From: Azotimanducus chitobiosivorans
Lineage (GTDB): Bacteria; Pseudomonadota; Gammaproteobacteria; Pseudomonadales; Azotimanducaceae
Assembly (NCBI GenBank): GCA_965200235.1
Contig: OZ241339.1
Coordinates: 1,612,001 to 1,676,000, forward strand
Reading direction: 5' to 3'
DNA: 64,000 bases
Shown here: positions 62,302 to 64,000 of the stretch, in pieces
How the letters are laid out: each line of letters opens with the position of its first letter
How positions within the stretch are numbered: position 1 is the stretch's first letter
The notes under the pieces: model-generated
What the model saw: only the letters and a program-made list of their open reading frames with translations
Databases searched by the model: none
What the model was told of the DNA's origin: nothing
Program-made: the position numbers and the translations under genes

Positions 62302-62695
62302 TGCTCGCCAGCGGCGGGTGGTAGATCATTTGCACGCACACGCCATCAGGGTCTTCGCAGTAAAAGCTGCGCGCGCCGTCGCGGTGCGTCTTCGGCGCCT
62401 TGAGGATGGTCACGCCATGCGCTTGCATGTGCGCGTGCCAGGCATCGACATCTTCTGGTGAATCAAGCAGGAATCCGATGTGATCCAAGCGTTGACCGAT
62501 TGACGGCGAAGATTCGCGAGTCGCCCGATGCAGTGCAAGATTGTCGTTGCCGCTCGTAAGATAGATGTTGTCCGCGTCTGGCTGCCACTCAATAGTCATG
62601 CCGACAATGTTCACATAGAAGTCGCGACAAGCTTCCAGGTTCGTAACGTTCAGCGCCACGTGCCGAAGGCCGGCTGTCTTCAAAGGCGATTTCAT
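62291..62695 (-). CDS. VOC-fold (glyoxalase/dioxygenase-like) protein
   Basis: 134 residues in two beta-alpha-beta-beta-beta units: LRHVALNVTNLEACRDFY and LDHIGFLLDSPEDVDAWH. A metal site is plausible from the two unit-opening His residues; the last unit ends PDGVCVQMIYHPP. Substrate unknown. ATGA overlap with trpC makes it the last cistron of the trpD-trpC series. Confidence 0.85.
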   Translation of the reverse strand: MKSPLKTAGLRHVALNVTNLEACRDFYVNIVGMTIEWQPDADNIYLTSGNDNLALHRATRESSPSIGQRLDHIGFLLDSPEDVDAWHAHMQAHGVTILKAPKTHRDGARSFYCEDPDGVCVQMIYHPPLASTTR

Positions 62696-63489
62696 GCGCT
62701 GAGCATCCTTTCGAGCGCGCGCCTAGGATCATCGGATGCCATCAGCGACTCGCCGACGAGAAAGGCGTGCACATCAATTTCGCGAAGCGCACGAATGTCG
62801 TCCGCCGATTTGATGCCGCTTTCGGCAACCACCAAGCGCTTGCCGAGCGCGCTCGGCGCAAGATGCCGCGTCACGTCAAGATGCGTCTCGAACCCGTGCA
62901 GATTGCGGTTGTTAATCCCGATCATCGCCGCTTGAAGTCCAAGCGCGCGATCAAGCTCCGCTTCGTCGTGAACTTCAACGAGCACGTCAAGGCCAGCTTC
63001 GACGGCGCATCCATGCAAGTCCTCAAGCTCGGACTGACTGAGCGCGGCGACGATGAGCAGCAGGCAATCGGCTTGCAGCGCACGCGATTCGTAGACTTGC
63101 CACGGATCAATGATGAATTCCTTTCTGAGCACCGGCAGACGAGCCGCGTTTCGCGCATCATTCACATAGGCGTCTCGACCTTGAAAAAAGCGCGTGTCTG
63201 TCAAGACAGAGAGCGCCGCCGCGCCGCCAGCCTCATAGGCCGCTGCCATGCGCCCAACATCAAGATCCGCGCAAATCACCCCTCGGCTCGGACTTGCCTT
63301 TTTGATCTCCGCAATGATGGCGGGCTTGCCCGCATGAATACGGGCTTCGAGCGCATCTTGAAAACCGCGCGCACGAGGTTGATCGTTGGCGCGCGCGCGA
63401 ATCTCAGCAAGCGTCGTGCTCGCTTGCTTTTCAGCGACTTCGCTTCGCTTGACACGCAGGATTTCATCAAGAATCGAGCTTGATCTCAT
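62692..63489 (-). CDS. trpC: Indole-3-glycerol phosphate synthase
   Basis: 265 residues. (Beta/alpha)8 barrel: ILDEILRVKRSEV at the start, AIIAEIKKASPSRGVI (catalytic Lys), VLRKEFIIDPWQVYESRA, VEVHDEAELDRAL, IGINNRNLHGFE and VAESGIKSADDI. Converts CdRP to indole-3-glycerol phosphate in tryptophan synthesis. Monofunctional. Overlaps trpD by 4 nt. Confidence 0.98.
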   Translation of the reverse strand: MRSSSILDEILRVKRSEVAEKQASTTLAEIRARANDQPRARGFQDALEARIHAGKPAIIAEIKKASPSRGVICADLDVGRMAAAYEAGGAAALSVLTDTRFFQGRDAYVNDARNAARLPVLRKEFIIDPWQVYESRALQADCLLLIVAALSQSELEDLHGCAVEAGLDVLVEVHDEAELDRALGLQAAMIGINNRNLHGFETHLDVTRHLAPSALGKRLVVAESGIKSADDIRALREIDVHAFLVGESLMASDDPRRALERMLSA

Positions 63490-64000
63490 GCTTGCCTCGC
63501 ACCCCGGAGTTCTTGCGTGAACGCAATGAAGGCCTCGAAACGGGCAAGGGCTTCGCCTGATGACACGGCTTCGAACGCCATCGCCGATGCTTCTTTCAGA
63601 TCCCCGGCGAGACCAGCCACATAGAGGGCGGCGGCGGCGTTAATACGTACCAAGCGTGACGCGGCGCTGTCCACATCGCTGAGCGAAGTGCGAACCAGCT
63701 TCGAGCTTGTGTCAATATCTGTGGCGGCAAGCGATGCCGCGCCTGTCCGCTTGACGCCGAAATCCTCGGGCACCAAGGTGCGACGCGAGATCGCGCCGTC
63801 TTTGAGTTCAACCGCATCGGTCTCTCGATCAAGGGCAATCTCATCGAGCCCATGGCTATGCACCAGCAGCACATGACGGCTGCCGAGCGCATCGAGCGCT
63901 TCCGCCATCGTCTGCAGCCAAGCCGGATTGCCTACGCCAATGACTTGATTGGGCGCGCTTGCAGGGTTCGTGAGCGGACCAAGCATGTTGAAGACGGTCG
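63486..64000 (-). CDS. trpD: Anthranilate phosphoribosyltransferase, 5' part outside window
   Basis: Only the C-terminal part (about 170 codons) is present; the frame continues past base 64000. TVFNMLGPLTNPA, QVIGVGNPAWLQTMAEAL and LLVHSHGLDEI are diagnostic. Couples anthranilate and PRPP. Coupled to trpC by ATGA. Confidence 0.96.
   Translation of the reverse strand, partial: TVFNMLGPLTNPASAPNQVIGVGNPAWLQTMAEALDALGSRHVLLVHSHGLDEIALDRETDAVELKDGAISRRTLVPEDFGVKRTGAASLAATDIDTSSKLVRTSLSDVDSAASRLVRINAAAALYVAGLAGDLKEASAMAFEAVSSGEALARFEAFIAFTQELRGARQA

Overview
The window reads as a chromosome segment of a gammaproteobacterium. Several blocks keep the gene order known from Pseudomonas and its relatives: miaB-ybeZ-ybeY-corC-lnt, coxB-coxA-ctaG-coxC with surf1/ctaA/sco, dsbA-cytochrome c4-engB next to polA, and tRNA-Gln-prs-rplY-pth-ychF. 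No rRNA, CRISPR array or transposase gene was seen. GC looks uneven by eye: housekeeping blocks are moderately GC-rich, one giant surface-protein gene is very GC-rich, and several accessory blocks are visibly AT-richer, as expected for acquired DNA.

Layout. 1-5.4 kb (minus): lnt (cut by the window edge), corC, ybeY, phoH-like ybeZ, miaB. 5.5-8.4 kb (plus): dprA, purE, tsaC (apparently starting at CTG), aroE. 8.5-12.9 kb: VapBC-type pair, DUF2878 membrane protein, a C5-methyltransferase/HindVP-like restriction system, an aquaporin-family channel. 13-20.5 kb: a cytochrome c oxidase operon with its copper and heme A assembly factors, lacking cyoE at its usual place. 20.5-21.8 kb: a UDG-fold gene broken by two 310-bp CTAG-bounded MITE-like elements. 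21.9-24.8 kb: thrB, dsbA, cytochrome c4, engB. 24.8-27.9 kb: an insertion between engB and polA that carries a small orphan gene, a truncated PIN fragment, a decayed second copy of the engB 3' end, and a type II restriction-modification pair. 27.9-33.2 kb: polA, DUF2782 and a PQQ-dependent quinohemoprotein dehydrogenase.

33.2-42.9 kb is an accessory, defence-island-like stretch: a lone caspase-like protein, a second copy of the small orphan/PIN-fragment module, a PIN/ribbon-helix-helix toxin-antitoxin pair, a four-gene operon (membrane protein, small protein, PD-(D/E)XK-like protein, Cas4-like/DUF2779 protein), a DUF4143 ATPase, and a WYL regulator coupled to a tandem AAA+ ATPase. 43-51.2 kb is one gene for a Calx-beta repeat protein of about 2,700 residues with an autotransporter-like C-terminus and four near-identical 231-nt Cys-bounded modules. 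51.5-58.5 kb: a second DUF4143 ATPase, a Fur-box-preceded heme uptake operon (TonB receptor, heme oxygenase, DUF454), a P-loop ATPase and unknown genes. 58.8-64 kb: tRNA-Gln, prs, rplY, pth, ychF, then convergent trpD-trpC-VOC.

The strongest candidates for undescribed biology are the structured CTAG elements, the 35.9-38.5 kb nuclease operon, the giant modular surface protein, the lone caspase-like protein, and the duplicated small-protein/PIN module, one copy of which sits at a duplicated engB 3' end. All functions are inferred from sequence reading; no database search was run.
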